DNA from: Spirochaetota bacterium
GTDB lineage: Bacteria; Spirochaetota; Spirochaetia; SZUA-6
Length of the DNA stretch: 42,971 bases
Direction of reading: 5' to 3'
Assembly (NCBI GenBank): GCA_013151965.1
Contig: JAADHF010000093.1
Span: 1-42,971, forward strand
The translations under genes were made by a program, and so were the position numbers. The notes beneath the pieces are model-generated. The model searched no databases. It had not been told where the DNA came from and worked only from the letters and a program-made list of their open reading frames with translations. This document shows positions 8,086 to 16,349 of this stretch, piece after piece. Numbering within the stretch: the first letter of the stretch is position 1; each line of letters begins with the position of its first letter.

Positions 8086-9032
8086 AAATCGATCACCCTT
8101 ACGGCATCCTGTTTAAATCTATACCTGTTTATCCTTATCCAGTCTTTTACCTGCTTAAATTCCTGATATGCATAGAGAGGCCCTGTATCCGAACGAAACA
8201 TAAATTTGATAAACTGTAAAAAAGGCAGCACCCCTCTGTCACGCTTAAATCTAACCGCCATGTTTTTAAGATAAAAATATTTATAACTTTCATCAGGAGT
8301 ACTGTCTTCCGAATTTATATCTCCTATATACTGCACAATAAGATTCTTCCTGCAGACAATTTTTTCGCCCCACATATACGCCCGAAAACCGAAATCCATT
8401 TTCTGCCAGTAGGGGTTTGTAATATTATAATCGAATCCGCCCGAAATGATAAATTTCTCCTTATTGTATATTCCCGTATAATCAAAAGGATAAATTGTTA
8501 AATCGTTTTCTTTTCCAGGAAGCCAGTTTGTAACTTTCAGCTCATTATTCAGAAATCCCGGCACCTGAATGGAAGGAATTGTTTCCATCTTTTTATTCTT
8601 AAGAACAGGTACGATGCAGAGAATACCGGATGAGTCCGCCTCTTCTATAATACCGTTTAACTGCCCTATCAGTTGAATCTTCATATCATCCCACAGTACA
8701 AGAACGAATTTTGATTTGGCTTCATCGATACCGATGTTCAGTTTTTCGCCGATCGATATTTCCGACTGCAGCAGAAGAAATTTAACTTCCGGAAATTTAT
8801 CGTGGAGAGATTCCACGTCATAAGCCTCTCCCGGGGCTTTTACGCAGATTATTTCTCCACTGTTGGAATTTACAAATTCTTCTATAATCCCCTCCCTGTA
8901 AAACCTTCCCCTTCTGTTAATAAGAAGAACGGATACAGGATATGGGTATTTTCTGATTCTGTCTGATTTCTCTCCTCCCATAACAGTATATGGAATTCGA
9001 GACCGTTTAAAAGTTATAGGTATAGTATTCAT
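8067..9032 (-). CDS. GT2-like glycosyltransferase
   Basis: A 321-residue protein with a GT-A-like layout. An N-terminal beta strand, YPYPVSVLLINRRG, is followed by the helix-rich sugar-nucleotide half. A segment SKFVLVLWDDMKIQL fits the DxD-like metal site (WDD), and FIISGGFDYNITNPYWQKMDFGFRAYMWG fits the acceptor-side motif of GT2 enzymes (GGFD...D.G.RA). No membrane segment is seen, so it is probably cytosolic. It overlaps the radical SAM gene upstream by 26 nt and the SpsF-like gene downstream by 19 nt, so it is translated with them. The donor and acceptor are unknown. Confidence 0.65.
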   Translation of the reverse strand: MNTIPITFKRSRIPYTVMGGEKSDRIRKYPYPVSVLLINRRGRFYREGIIEEFVNSNSGEIICVKAPGEAYDVESLHDKFPEVKFLLLQSEISIGEKLNIGIDEAKSKFVLVLWDDMKIQLIGQLNGIIEEADSSGILCIVPVLKNKKMETIPSIQVPGFLNNELKVTNWLPGKENDLTIYPFDYTGIYNKEKFIISGGFDYNITNPYWQKMDFGFRAYMWGEKIVCRKNLIVQYIGDINSEDSTPDESYKYFYLKNMAVRFKRDRGVLPFLQFIKFMFRSDTGPLYAYQEFKQVKDWIRINRYRFKQDAVRVIDLWDIEE

Positions 9033-10497
9033 CGCACTTTAAACACAATTCCGGATAATCCGCTTTTAAATGCTTTAAATATAATTTTTCACCCCTTTTC
9101 CAGATTTCCTCTATCGAATCTTTAAAAATATTTCCCAGAAGATTCTTTTTCGAGAGATCTTCCCTGCAGAAAGGAACACTGCCGTCTAAAAGGATATTAA
9201 GATCACGCTTTAAATGCCAGCACGGAAAACGTTTCAGCGGTGAAAGATCGGTTACTTTACGGTCAGGCAGTACACCGCAGAAATCATCATATTTCTGTAT
9301 AATTACATTTTCAAGTTTCGATTTCCAATGTCTGTAAAATTTTTCCAATTCTTCTTCATTATCCTTCATTCTTACTGCCTGCACATAGACATTACCTTCG
9401 AACAGCCTGAGTATCTCTTCCGTATTTGCAATGGCCTCTTTAAATCCTTCTCCCCGCAGACCTGTATAAACCGGTTCCGTTACCGCATCCAGGGAAATTA
9501 TCCATGTAGGCATCTTATTCGTCTTATCCCTGATTCTCTCCAAAAGTTCACGGCTCCAGCCCAGTCCGGAGGTTTCGATCATTACATCCAGCCCGGGAAC
9601 CCTGGTAATTCTTGCAATTACTTCATCGATATCCGGATAAAGCGATGGTTCTCCCCACAGAGAAATATTCACAACAGCATCATCTGCAAAATCTTTAACT
9701 TTATTTATAATCGTATCAAGTTTGTCTAAGCTCATCTGACCCTTTTTACCGGTCTTCCCTGACAGGGAATCAGAATAAGGGCAATAACTGCATAACTGCG
9801 GGCAGCCCTCCACTATCTGCACGGACACATATGCAGGCAGAGTTCTTAATATTTCACCATGTTTATTAAGAATACCGGAGATTCCGGATGCACTGCTCCC
9901 GCCCAGTTCCACAACTCTCTGCCCGAGCAGATAATTTCTTCTGTTATTCATGGAAAGAGAAACTCTCAAAAGTCTTAAATCCTCGGGAGAAATTGCAGTT
10001 TCTATATCGAAAGCATTAATATCTTTTTTAATAAGCTCGAAAAAAGCGTCTCTGGATATTTTTTTATTTCCCTCTCCCATAAGTTTTATAAGAGAGGGCA
10101 GAATACCGGTTTTAATTATTTCCGGGGTAATGCCGTAAGGATATCCGTCTGCAAAGGTATACTCTGCAAAGTATTTAATATGGTTTTTGTACATACTTTC
10201 ACTGATCTTTAAATCCAGAAAAGGACAATCAGCGTAAAAATAAAAAATATTATCATAATCCTCTGCCAATTCGGAAACAGCCAGCAATAAATCTCTGACG
10301 CTTAAAAAGTTATTCGAATAGATCTTAAAAGACCCGGATACTTCCGCACCGGTTTCCGTGAGCAGGACAATACTTTCGATTTCCGGCAGATTCCGGGCAT
10401 ACTCAACGACCAGATCCAGAGATGATTTATTATGTGCAATAACCTTACAAGCATAAGGACTTAAGTTTATTCCGTTAATAACAGCTATATTTTTCAT
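9007..10497 (-). CDS. spiro-SPASM protein: nucleotidyltransferase-like domain plus radical SAM-SPASM
   Basis: A 496-residue protein of the spirochaete-restricted spiro-SPASM type. The first 190 residues have a nucleotidyltransferase-like look (IFYFYADCPFLD near residues 85-95 resembles the GDxPL metal site of SpsF/MobA-like enzymes). The radical SAM core begins with C232, C236 and C239 (CxxxCxxC, the 4Fe-4S/SAM site), followed by SLWGEPSLYPDI. A C-terminal SPASM-like region holds several further Cys (PCWHLK, PFCREDL, LCLKCDEYY), probably binding extra Fe-S clusters. SPASM enzymes often modify peptides or sugars. I chose ATG 10497; a TTG two codons earlier is possible and neither has a clear ribosome site. 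First gene of the seven-gene operon. Its substrate is unknown. Confidence 0.85.
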   Translation of the reverse strand: MKNIAVINGINLSPYACKVIAHNKSSLDLVVEYARNLPEIESIVLLTETGAEVSGSFKIYSNNFLSVRDLLLAVSELAEDYDNIFYFYADCPFLDLKISESMYKNHIKYFAEYTFADGYPYGITPEIIKTGILPSLIKLMGEGNKKISRDAFFELIKKDINAFDIETAISPEDLRLLRVSLSMNNRRNYLLGQRVVELGGSSASGISGILNKHGEILRTLPAYVSVQIVEGCPQLCSYCPYSDSLSGKTGKKGQMSLDKLDTIINKVKDFADDAVVNISLWGEPSLYPDIDEVIARITRVPGLDVMIETSGLGWSRELLERIRDKTNKMPTWIISLDAVTEPVYTGLRGEGFKEAIANTEEILRLFEGNVYVQAVRMKDNEEELEKFYRHWKSKLENVIIQKYDDFCGVLPDRKVTDLSPLKRFPCWHLKRDLNILLDGSVPFCREDLSKKNLLGNIFKDSIEEIWKRGEKLYLKHLKADYPELCLKCDEYYTYNF

Positions 10498-10625
10498 ACT
10501 CAATTGAAATTATCGACACGATTATAATTTCACTGAAACGTCACATTCTTTTTATATGCCATTTCCGGCATTAACTTTCCATAAATATGCCTTGAAAAAT
10601 AGTATTAAAAAGTATAACTTATGTT
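10498..10625. promoter_or_regulatory. divergent promoter region
   Basis: This 128-nt AT-rich gap separates the leftward spiro-SPASM operon from the rightward small gene. On the plus strand, TTGAAA (10592-10597) and TATAAC (10613-10618) have a short 15-nt spacer and would start transcription close to the ATG at 10626. On the minus strand a TATAAT-like block lies near 10524, but I see no good -35 element. Both assignments are tentative. Confidence 0.4.
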
Positions 10626-10868
10626 ATGTATATCACTACAGTAGAAATAATTTATCCCGAAGGAGATAAAAGGGAAATAGAGCATATTTTAAGGCTTAAC
10701 CAGCTTGTCGATCTTAACGGATTTCCGGTTCAGCTACCGCTTCCGGATTCGAAGATAATTATATATAGAGTCAGGAGGAAATCCACGGAAACGTACAGAG
10801 GGGGTGAAACCGTTCGGTATTTTCTGGAACTTGTCAGAAGGGACGAATTGGAAGAATTTGTAAAATAA
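10626..10868 (+). CDS. small conserved-looking protein of unknown function
   Basis: An 80-residue protein, strongly charged, with a beta-rich N-terminal half (MYITTVEIIYPEGDKREIEH) and a basic stretch IIIYRVRRKSTETYRGGET in the middle. No signal peptide, membrane segment or known motif is seen. There is no ribosome binding site before ATG 10626, and the predicted promoter would put the RNA start beside it, so leaderless translation is possible. It lies 12 nt upstream of the STAS gene and is probably co-transcribed, so it may work in the same signalling route. I do not recognise the family. Confidence 0.7.
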   Translation: MYITTVEIIYPEGDKREIEHILRLNQLVDLNGFPVQLPLPDSKIIIYRVRRKSTETYRGGETVRYFLELVRRDELEEFVK

Positions 10869-10880
10869 TAGGAGAATTCA

Positions 10881-11186
10881 ATGTTTAAAAAAAAAGAGAT
10901 TTCATCGGAAGAAATTATGCTGGAAGCGCACGAAGCGCTGAACGGCGATACGGCAGACCAGTTTCAGAAGAATTTAGAGGAGCTTTCTTCCGGCCCGCAT
11001 AGAATAATCACACTGAACCTGTCGGATGTTAATGCAATTAATTCTTCCTGCATCGGAAAAATTCTGCTTTTCCGCAAACGCCTGTCCGAAGAAAACAGAA
11101 CGATACAGATAAGAGGATGCAGTGATTCGCTGTATAATACCTTCCAGCTTATTAAATTCGACAAGCTTATATCTATTGAAAAGTAG
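10881..11186 (+). CDS. STAS-domain anti-sigma factor antagonist-like protein
   Basis: A 101-residue single STAS domain. The segment LNLSDVNAINSSCIGKILLFRK matches the family hallmark (D-x-x-x-x-x-S-S-x-x-I/L-G), where the conserved Ser is the one phosphorylated by a partner-switching kinase in SpoIIAA/RsbV proteins. The start ATG 10881 has an AGGAG site. The length and lack of other domains fit an anti-sigma antagonist or a regulator of other partner proteins. No kinase or phosphatase lies alongside; its immediate neighbour is the 80-residue unknown. Its 3' end overlaps the end of the GH57 gene by 14 nt in convergent orientation. Confidence 0.85.
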   Translation: MFKKKEISSEEIMLEAHEALNGDTADQFQKNLEELSSGPHRIITLNLSDVNAINSSCIGKILLFRKRLSEENRTIQIRGCSDSLYNTFQLIKFDKLISIEK

Positions 11187-12765
11187 AGTTCGAATATACT
11201 TTATAATCTATATCTGAAAAAATATTATTCTTATACTCAACGGCTGCAAGCCATGTTTCCTCTATCCTGTCGGCTATGATGGAAAAATAGAGCTTGTTAA
11301 AATTATAAATATGTTCTTTAATGCGCCTCAGTGCATACGCAGTATCCGTTCCCATTTTCATCATAAAAGCCCAGTCGGAAGATTGAGCCAGCAGGACCTC
11401 TCTCGCTGCCTGGTTTAATGCACGCTTCTTTACTCCGGCCGCATTCGGATAACGGCCTGCAAGTTTACACATTCTCTCCGTTATTCTATGAAGATGCCGG
11501 TATATCCAGTCGTTCCTCTTTTCCAGCCAGACTTCGGAATATCCTTTGTTCCCCCATGAGGAAAAAGAAGGAGCAACAATCTGATTTTCCGGATAATGTT
11601 TTAAATATTCCGACGGCGATATGAGTTTTATGCCGTTGCCTTCAGCAGCTTTTCGTAAAACATTTTCCAGCCAGCTTATGCCTTCGTACCACCAATGGCC
11701 GAAAAGTTCGGCATCATACGGACAGACAATCAGAGGCGGCCTGTCCATATACTGCGAGATTTCATTCAACTGCTTCAGCCTTCTGTAGATAAAATTCTCC
11801 GAATGCTCCAGAACTTTTTTCCGTGCAGCTTCCGGTTTATAGATATTCCTCTCTCCGCCTGAATGTTTCGAAAAATATTTTATTCCGGTATTCCCCCGCT
11901 CATGTTCCACATAAAGATAGGGTTTAAGGTACTCAAAGGGAAGATTATAACCTATGTCCTGATAGAAATCACGGTATACAGGATCTGCCGGATATCCTTC
12001 GCTGTTGGACCATACCGCCTTTGCAGATGCGGCGTCTCTGCCGAAAACGGAAACTCCGTTTCTGCACTTTACAGGGGCATACACCCCGTATTTCGGTTTC
12101 CTGTCTCCGAAGAGCAGGCCGTGGGAATCAAGGAAGAAATAATTAATTCCGTTCTCTTCCAGTATGTATTCCATGCCTTCCGAATATCCGCATTCCGGCA
12201 GCCACATCCCCTCTGGTTTTACTCCGAAATGCTTTTCATGGGACTGCACTGCAAAATGTATCTGACCCCTGACAGCGCCTTCGACAACATTTAAAAGAGG
12301 GAGGAAGGCATGTGTCGCACTGGTTGTAATAATTTCGACAAGACCGCTCTGTTCCAGATCGCTTAAGGGATTTAATATGTTTCGTTTATACCTATCCTTG
12401 TATTCGGCGTATGATGCCTTTGTTTCTTTTAGGTACATTGAGGCTAGTTTAAACAGTTCGGAATTATTCTTCGTTCTCTCTAATTCTTTTTCGGTTAGTT
12501 TTATCTTATTCTCCGTGTATCTGAGAAATCTTTCGTTAAGTAAAGGGTCGACAAGCATTTCAACAAGGGAAGGGGACACGGATAGAGTAATTGTAACGGG
12601 AAGACCTTCCTTCTTAAGCTTTTCCAGCACATTAAGCAATGGCAGATAAGTATCCAGCACCGCTTCAAAAAGCCAGCTCTCCTCCACTGAGGTTTTAAGT
12701 TCCGGATGCCGTATGTACGGCAGATGTGCATTAAGAATAATTGCAAGATATCCGTCATTTGCCAT
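11173..12765 (-). CDS. GH57 1,4-alpha-glucan branching enzyme
   Basis: A 530-residue glycoside hydrolase family 57 protein that cuts and re-joins alpha-1,4-glucan chains to make alpha-1,6 branches in glycogen. The catalytic nucleophile lies in MWLPECGYSEGM (E191) and the acid/base in VCPYDAELFGHWWYEG (D351). Both positions agree well with the characterised Thermus and Thermococcus enzymes. The N-terminal LNAHLPYIRHPE holds the family's conserved HxPxxR-like motif. A C-terminal helical domain follows from about residue 420. It is co-transcribed with the DUF4912 gene 5 nt upstream. No other glycogen genes are in this window. The alternative is an alpha-amylase-like GH57, but the conserved HWW and the length favour the branching enzyme. 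Confidence 0.9.
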   Translation of the reverse strand: MANDGYLAIILNAHLPYIRHPELKTSVEESWLFEAVLDTYLPLLNVLEKLKKEGLPVTITLSVSPSLVEMLVDPLLNERFLRYTENKIKLTEKELERTKNNSELFKLASMYLKETKASYAEYKDRYKRNILNPLSDLEQSGLVEIITTSATHAFLPLLNVVEGAVRGQIHFAVQSHEKHFGVKPEGMWLPECGYSEGMEYILEENGINYFFLDSHGLLFGDRKPKYGVYAPVKCRNGVSVFGRDAASAKAVWSNSEGYPADPVYRDFYQDIGYNLPFEYLKPYLYVEHERGNTGIKYFSKHSGGERNIYKPEAARKKVLEHSENFIYRRLKQLNEISQYMDRPPLIVCPYDAELFGHWWYEGISWLENVLRKAAEGNGIKLISPSEYLKHYPENQIVAPSFSSWGNKGYSEVWLEKRNDWIYRHLHRITERMCKLAGRYPNAAGVKKRALNQAAREVLLAQSSDWAFMMKMGTDTAYALRRIKEHIYNFNKLYFSIIADRIEETWLAAVEYKNNIFSDIDYKVYSNSTFQ

Positions 12766-12770
12766 AATAA

Positions 12771-13478
12771 TTATTCCTTATGCTGGATATAGCTTGAACT
12801 TGAAAAAGAGATAATACGCTGCGAGATAACATTCTCGCTTTTTTCCGGAGACAACAGCCCGATTTGCGAAAGATCGATTAACCGTTCCGTTGTGTCCGAA
12901 TACCACTTAAGATCCTTTTCCGATGCAAGGCTTCCGCCCGGAGTATATATCTTATTGGATTCGGCAAGTGCGGTATATCGTTCCCCGGAGATATATCCCA
13001 GCTCTATTACATATGAACTGTTGCGGCGGGGCAGCTTTATATACCAGCCCATATCAGAAAATTGTACTTTGATATCAAAATAAAAACTCCGGTCATTATT
13101 ATCATATACTCTTAAAATTAATGATGAAAAATTCACATCGGATTTAAGCCCGGCTATCAAAGATGTTTCTATATCCCAATATGCAAATGCCCAGTCCGGA
13201 TCCCTGAGCATTAACATAATCTTAGTTTCGTCGTATCTTTCCGGAATGGGATACTCGATACTTTCCAGAGATTCCTCTGTAATACCCCTGGCAGGAGAAT
13301 ACTTTAAACCTTCACCGTTTATCAACAGATTATTTGATTCTTCCTCGGATTCCAGGTTCTCTAAGATTAGTTCCACAATATCGGCTTTTTTTATAAGGCT
13401 GTAGATATCTATGCCTAAATCTCTTCCGGCCTGACAGAGTTCTTCTACCGAAAGCGCCTCCAGAAAATCTCTCTTCAT
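12771..13478 (-). CDS. DUF4912 domain protein, GH57 partner
   Basis: A 235-residue protein with an N-terminal helical segment similar to Rho-N/SAP-like domains (LSVEELCQAGRDLGIDIYSLIKKADIVELIL, about 8-40). A DUF4912 domain follows (IMLMLRDPDWAFAYWDIE, then beta strands including YVIELGYISG). In other bacteria DUF4912 genes often lie beside GH57 enzymes, as here (5 nt gap), and a role in glucan binding or enzyme regulation is possible, though unproven. It has its own promoter (13488-13516) with the predicted RNA start only about 3 nt from the ATG, plus an AGGA box. Cytosolic by sequence. Confidence 0.8.
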   Translation of the reverse strand: MKRDFLEALSVEELCQAGRDLGIDIYSLIKKADIVELILENLESEEESNNLLINGEGLKYSPARGITEESLESIEYPIPERYDETKIMLMLRDPDWAFAYWDIETSLIAGLKSDVNFSSLILRVYDNNDRSFYFDIKVQFSDMGWYIKLPRRNSSYVIELGYISGERYTALAESNKIYTPGGSLASEKDLKWYSDTTERLIDLSQIGLLSPEKSENVISQRIISFSSSSYIQHKE

Positions 13479-13487
13479 AAGAAATTA

Positions 13488-13516
13488 TCCTAGGTCATGC
13501 GATATATTGTGTCAAG
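13488..13516 (-). promoter_or_regulatory. sigma-70 promoter of DUF4912-GH57 unit
   Basis: On the minus strand, TTGACA (13516-13511) and TAGGAT (13493-13488, 4 of 6 to consensus) have a 17-nt spacer. The predicted start near 13481 is about 3 nt upstream of the start codon ATG 13478, so the transcript would be nearly leaderless. Confidence 0.7.
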
Positions 13517-13530
13517 ACCATTATACTGCT

Positions 13531-14373
13531 TTACCCTTTGTTGATCAGAACGAGCATCACATCGCCGAAACCAAAAGACTTCGCCATTTTATCGACCGGA
13601 TACTTGATAAAACCGGGGACAAGCCCCTTTGCCGCTCCTCCCCAGGTAACTGTTTTTAAGATGTTAAAACCGGTAAGTTTTAACAGACTGTACAATGTTT
13701 TTTTCGAAAACAGGTAAAGGTGATCGGGAATCGCAGACCTCCACTTTCCACGCAGAATCCGTGCCTGAAAACCGTTGACATTAGGGGTTGTAATAACCGC
13801 ATAACCGTCTGCTTTAAGTATTCTATACACCTCCCTTAAAAATTTCTCAGGATCATTTAAATGCTCGATTAGATGTGAAAAATGCACAACGGAAAATGTA
13901 TCATTATCATAATTCGCCTCTTCCAGTGTGCCGGTGTAAATATCCAGTTTTCGCATCCTTCTCCCGTATCCTGCAGAACCTTCGCAGATTTCCACTCCCT
14001 TAACTTCCCAGCCCTCTTTGCGCATACTTTCCAGAAGCATTCCCGTTGCACACCCGATATCGAGAAAGGTATTGCCGGTTTTTTTAATATTCGCAGTCAG
14101 ATTGGTGAAATCTATATCCTTTAATCCTAACCGCATGAGATTAAAAAAGTTTTTCTCATTGATTCTTTCATAGTTAAAATATTCTTCACTGTACCGTCTT
14201 TTAAGGTCGTCGAAAACAGGCTGAGGATTCTGATATACGAGTCCGCACCTGCTGCACTTAACAAACCTTGCGGAATCTATCAGAAGGTATTCCCTGCACA
14301 ATGCAGAGCCGCATATATTGCATACAATATCCTTAACTCTTTCACTACCCGGAGCAGTCGAATAGGTTTTCAC
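13531..14373 (-). CDS. class I SAM methyltransferase with zinc-ribbon
   Basis: A 280-residue methyltransferase. Near residues 16-45 a four-Cys pattern (CNICGSALC ... KCSRCGLVYQNP) forms a zinc ribbon. The SAM site is TFLDIGCATGMLLESMRKEGWEVKGVEI, followed by a FSHLIEHLNDPEKFLREVYRILKADGYAVITTPN core. This is the same overall design as the C-terminal half of the SpsG-methyltransferase fusion at 5666-7396, so the two may be related and act on similar sugars; that is inference. It starts at GTG 14373 and overlaps the M23 stop by 4 nt (GTGA), so it is coupled to the peptidase gene. The substrate is unknown. Confidence 0.8.
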   Translation of the reverse strand: MKTYSTAPGSERVKDIVCNICGSALCREYLLIDSARFVKCSRCGLVYQNPQPVFDDLKRRYSEEYFNYERINEKNFFNLMRLGLKDIDFTNLTANIKKTGNTFLDIGCATGMLLESMRKEGWEVKGVEICEGSAGYGRRMRKLDIYTGTLEEANYDNDTFSVVHFSHLIEHLNDPEKFLREVYRILKADGYAVITTPNVNGFQARILRGKWRSAIPDHLYLFSKKTLYSLLKLTGFNILKTVTWGGAAKGLVPGFIKYPVDKMAKSFGFGDVMLVLINKG

Positions 14374-15239
14374 TTAGGCTTTCCGGCATTTATGAAGAAA
14401 TTACGCATCGATTCATTTCCCGCAAAATCTTTTACGAGAATAAGAAGATGATTTTCACCTTCCAGAAGTTCTATCGAGCCAAGTCTATATATCCAGTCGG
14501 AAGCATAAATATCATTAAAACTTCTTTTTGAACCCGCAAGTACAAGCTTACCGGAGTATTTAACAATTGAATCAAAAGTTATTCTTGCAGATTCCACACC
14601 ATTTTCATAGAGTACGATCATGTACGGAGCCAGCTTCCAGATAAAACTGACATCTTCCCGCAAATCATAGATTTCTGCCAGTATTTCCACACGCGACGGC
14701 TTAACAGTATCTGTCCCGGAAATCTTTTTCTCTTCATCTCCAGTTTTCATCCAGACATTCTTAATTATCGGAGGCTGTTTATCCTTAACCGGCGGAAGCA
14801 GCGTAAGAGGATTCAATATGGAATGTGTCTCGAAATCAATAATGGAAAGATGCAGATGCTTTCCGTAGGAATGCCCTGTATCGCCGGTAATACCCAATTG
14901 ATCGCTCTTGGATATACTTTTTATTCCTGTCTTAATACTGTTATCCTTCAGATGACAGTATATAGAACGTATATTGCCTTTGTGCTGAAGAACTACAAAG
15001 TTACCCAGACCTATAGGAGTGGAACTGTACTGACCGGAATTATACTGAAAGACAACCTGCCCCGAACTTATGGGGAACACAGGCTGAGTACCTCCGCCAA
15101 GGTCTATCCCCGTATGGAAGTGGTCTCCCCTGCTCTCTCCGAAAGTAGATGTTACGATTACCTTATTCACAGGCCAGTCAAAACCATAAACGGACAGTAC
15201 GGATAATAAAAGTACAATTAATATTAATAATCTTTTCAA
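14370..15239 (-). CDS. M23 family metallopeptidase
   Basis: A 289-residue exported zinc endopeptidase of the LytM/lysostaphin (M23) family, which cuts peptide cross-bridges in peptidoglycan. A signal peptide covers about residues 1-19. The catalytic domain has HTGIDLGG (HxxxD), IYCHLKDNS and GKHLHLSI (HxH), so the four zinc and catalytic positions are all present and the enzyme should be active. The last 120 residues form a beta-rich domain of unknown type. The start is TTG 15239 with GAGG 10 nt upstream; it almost abuts the upstream gene. Envelope remodelling is the probable role. Confidence 0.85.
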   Translation of the reverse strand: MKRLLILIVLLLSVLSVYGFDWPVNKVIVTSTFGESRGDHFHTGIDLGGGTQPVFPISSGQVVFQYNSGQYSSTPIGLGNFVVLQHKGNIRSIYCHLKDNSIKTGIKSISKSDQLGITGDTGHSYGKHLHLSIIDFETHSILNPLTLLPPVKDKQPPIIKNVWMKTGDEEKKISGTDTVKPSRVEILAEIYDLREDVSFIWKLAPYMIVLYENGVESARITFDSIVKYSGKLVLAGSKRSFNDIYASDWIYRLGSIELLEGENHLLILVKDFAGNESMRNFFINAGKPK

Positions 15240-15240
15240 A

Positions 15241-16320
15241 TTATATATCCTCGATATCTATTCTCATTATACCGTCTCTCACCCCTAGTATAATATGATT
15301 CCCTATCCGCCTTAATGTCCCTATCCGTCCCTTTATTTCCGTATAAAGAAATACCGAATTCATGGGTTTTAACAGCTCAAAAAAACTTCTGTTTCTCGAT
15401 GAAGATGCAGCGGCAATTAAACCTTCTTCTTTTAAAATCGAAAGTTCCTTGATTTTCCCGTTAAACCTGATAAACTGCGTAGTTTCGGTATTGATGTCAA
15501 TAATACCCATCCCTCCTTTTGCTTCGAAAATAAGGAATCTTCCGCCAGGAGAGAACCGCATTAAAACCTCCCTCCGGAAATCACTGTTAATATCTTTCGA
15601 ATATATAACGGAATAATTGGAATTCTTTTTTTTAAAAATAAGAATTTTCTGCGGATTAAGGCCTGAAATACAGGCAAACATGTCCCCGTCTTTTGACGCA
15701 GCGCTTCCGGTAATTACCTGGATACTGCTTCCGCTGGGTTTTACATCAAAAACGATTCTGCCTTTATTGTCTATTATTTTGAATGCTCCATCGAGTAATC
15801 CAACGGATATTTCTCCGGAAGAAACGCTGACACTAGTTATGACAGAGTTGAAATCCTGTTCCCATGTTATATCTCCCGTTTCTGTAATCTCCGATATACC
15901 GGATAAATCCGTTTTAATCACAAACAATCTCTGCCCCGTTTCGTCGAAGAAAGGGTACCCGAATGCATGAAATCCGCTGATTAACTCTCCTTTCGGATTT
16001 TTAAGAAAAAAATTCTCGGCAACCTTGCTGTAATCTATAAAAACCTTGTCGGTGAGGCTTGTAAAGAAAGAACCCGTTTCCCGTAAATAAATATTACCCT
16101 CAAGATCCGTGTAGCCGAATAATCTGCCGTTCCTATACCAGATGTACTTATTGCCCTGCTGTATTTTATTGCTCTTTACAATCTTCACTGTCTTAAGATT
16201 TCTGTACCAGACCGGCTTAACAACTATTTCTCTGCCTGTAGGCAATGAAAAAAAACCTGTAAAAACAATAACGACTAAAATAGACAGTGGAACAATATAC
16301 CGTTGTTTCTTTTTTTTCAC
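15241..16320 (-). CDS. membrane-anchored beta-propeller-like protein of unknown function
   Basis: A 359-residue protein with one N-terminal membrane segment (RYIVPLSILVVIVFTGFF, about 6-24) and a long beta-rich periplasmic part. Repeats such as FAVIKTDLSGISEITETGDITWEQD and FLIFEAKGGMGIIDINTET resemble blades of a PQQ/WD40-type propeller. No catalytic motif is visible. It ends next to the M23 gene (the stop codon nearly overlaps the TTG) and follows a coiled-coil gene, so it belongs to the same unit. It may be a scaffold or sensor for wall enzymes; that is a guess from the neighbours. Confidence 0.65.
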   Translation of the reverse strand: MKKKKQRYIVPLSILVVIVFTGFFSLPTGREIVVKPVWYRNLKTVKIVKSNKIQQGNKYIWYRNGRLFGYTDLEGNIYLRETGSFFTSLTDKVFIDYSKVAENFFLKNPKGELISGFHAFGYPFFDETGQRLFVIKTDLSGISEITETGDITWEQDFNSVITSVSVSSGEISVGLLDGAFKIIDNKGRIVFDVKPSGSSIQVITGSAASKDGDMFACISGLNPQKILIFKKKNSNYSVIYSKDINSDFRREVLMRFSPGGRFLIFEAKGGMGIIDINTETTQFIRFNGKIKELSILKEEGLIAAASSSRNRSFFELLKPMNSVFLYTEIKGRIGTLRRIGNHIILGVRDGIMRIDIEDI

Positions 16321-16349
16321 CCTTTTTCCTGTTTTCAGTAAAATAAGTT

